Below are positions 5,172-5,322 of a DNA stretch of 5,322 bases, one piece after another. The position numbers and the translations under genes are program-made. Below the pieces are notes generated by a model. That model did not search any database and had not been told where the DNA came from. It worked only from the letters and a program-made list of their open reading frames with translations. The DNA is from Elusimicrobiota bacterium (lineage in GTDB: Bacteria; Elusimicrobiota; Elusimicrobia; FEN-1173), in the NCBI GenBank assembly GCA_003158755.1, contig PMLF01000104.1, positions 1 through 5,322 of the forward strand, written 5' to 3'. How positions within the stretch are numbered: position 1 is the stretch's first letter; every line of letters starts with the position of its first letter.

Positions 5172-5322
5172 CTAACTCTCTTTGGGCTTGAACAGAAGAG
5201 AGGCGGCCACCGACGCCGCCAGCAACGAGACGATGACTCCCAAGGAAACCAGCGTCGGGATGGGAAACCAACGCGTCAGGAGCATCTTGACGCCCACATA
5301 GGCCAGGATGATCGCCACGCCG
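5172..5322 (-). CDS. TerC/Alx-family integral membrane protein, C-terminal end only
   Basis: Only the last 49 codons and the TAG at 5174-5172 are inside the window; the start is beyond the right edge. The translated end reads GVAIILAYVGVKMLL, then TRWFPIPTLVSLGVIVSLL, then AASVAASLLFKPKES. The GVKMLL motif, a short loop with IP, then SLGVI and a last hydrophobic helix are the usual end of TerC/YkoY/Alx membrane proteins. Members of this family are linked to tellurite resistance and, for Alx/MntP-like cases, to manganese export. Two membrane helices fall in the visible part, with a basic tail that suggests a cytoplasmic C-terminus. The metal or substrate cannot be inferred from this fragment. 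tRNA-Arg follows 11 bases downstream. Confidence 0.8.
   Translation of the reverse strand, partial: GVAIILAYVGVKMLLTRWFPIPTLVSLGVIVSLLAASVAASLLFKPKES

Noticed and set aside
4909..5175. An 88-codon open frame on the plus strand ending in GFEPPTLRLEGG...LSYGP
   Set aside because: It runs through the tRNA-Arg gene on the opposite strand; this peptide pattern is a familiar artefact of translating the complement of a tRNA.

Overview
This window comes from a GC-rich bacterial chromosome. The genes carry bacterial Shine-Dalgarno sites, ATG, GTG and TTG starts, and stop/start overlaps. There is a bacterial shikimate gene cluster and one tRNA gene without an encoded CCA end. The phylum cannot be fixed from the sequence. 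The dispersed G/C-rich palindromes and the novel accessory protein resemble genomes of uncultured lineages, but that is only an impression.

Layout from left to right. Positions 1-132 are a non-coding leader with a G/C-run inverted repeat at the window edge, a 12-base perfect palindrome and a good ribosome binding site. Positions 133-1545 (+) encode a predicted exported protein with one phospholipase D/Nuc-type HKD nuclease domain. It is followed by what look like two winged-helix domains and a helical C-terminus, which is an unusual combination. Its stop codon directly abuts the stop codon of aroK, which runs the other way.

Everything from 1546 to the right end lies on the minus strand. In transcription order: the C-terminal end of a TerC/Alx-family membrane protein (cut by the window edge), tRNA-Arg(TCT), a 261-base spacer with a structured element, a small membrane protein with TPR-like repeats, aroE (shikimate dehydrogenase), aroC (chorismate synthase), a 196-base spacer filled by two inverted copies of a palindromic repeat, and aroK (shikimate kinase). 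The TPR gene, aroE and aroC are packed as one operon: a 1-base gap, then a 4-base GTGA overlap. aroK may be read from the same transcript or separately.

Functionally, AroE makes shikimate from 3-dehydroshikimate, AroK phosphorylates it, and AroC makes chorismate after the AroA step. aroA, aroB and aroD/aroQ are not in the window. AroE has an aspartate where the NADP-binding arginine normally sits, suggesting altered cofactor preference. The most unusual items are the HKD plus winged-helix protein and the structured element at about 4874-5000.
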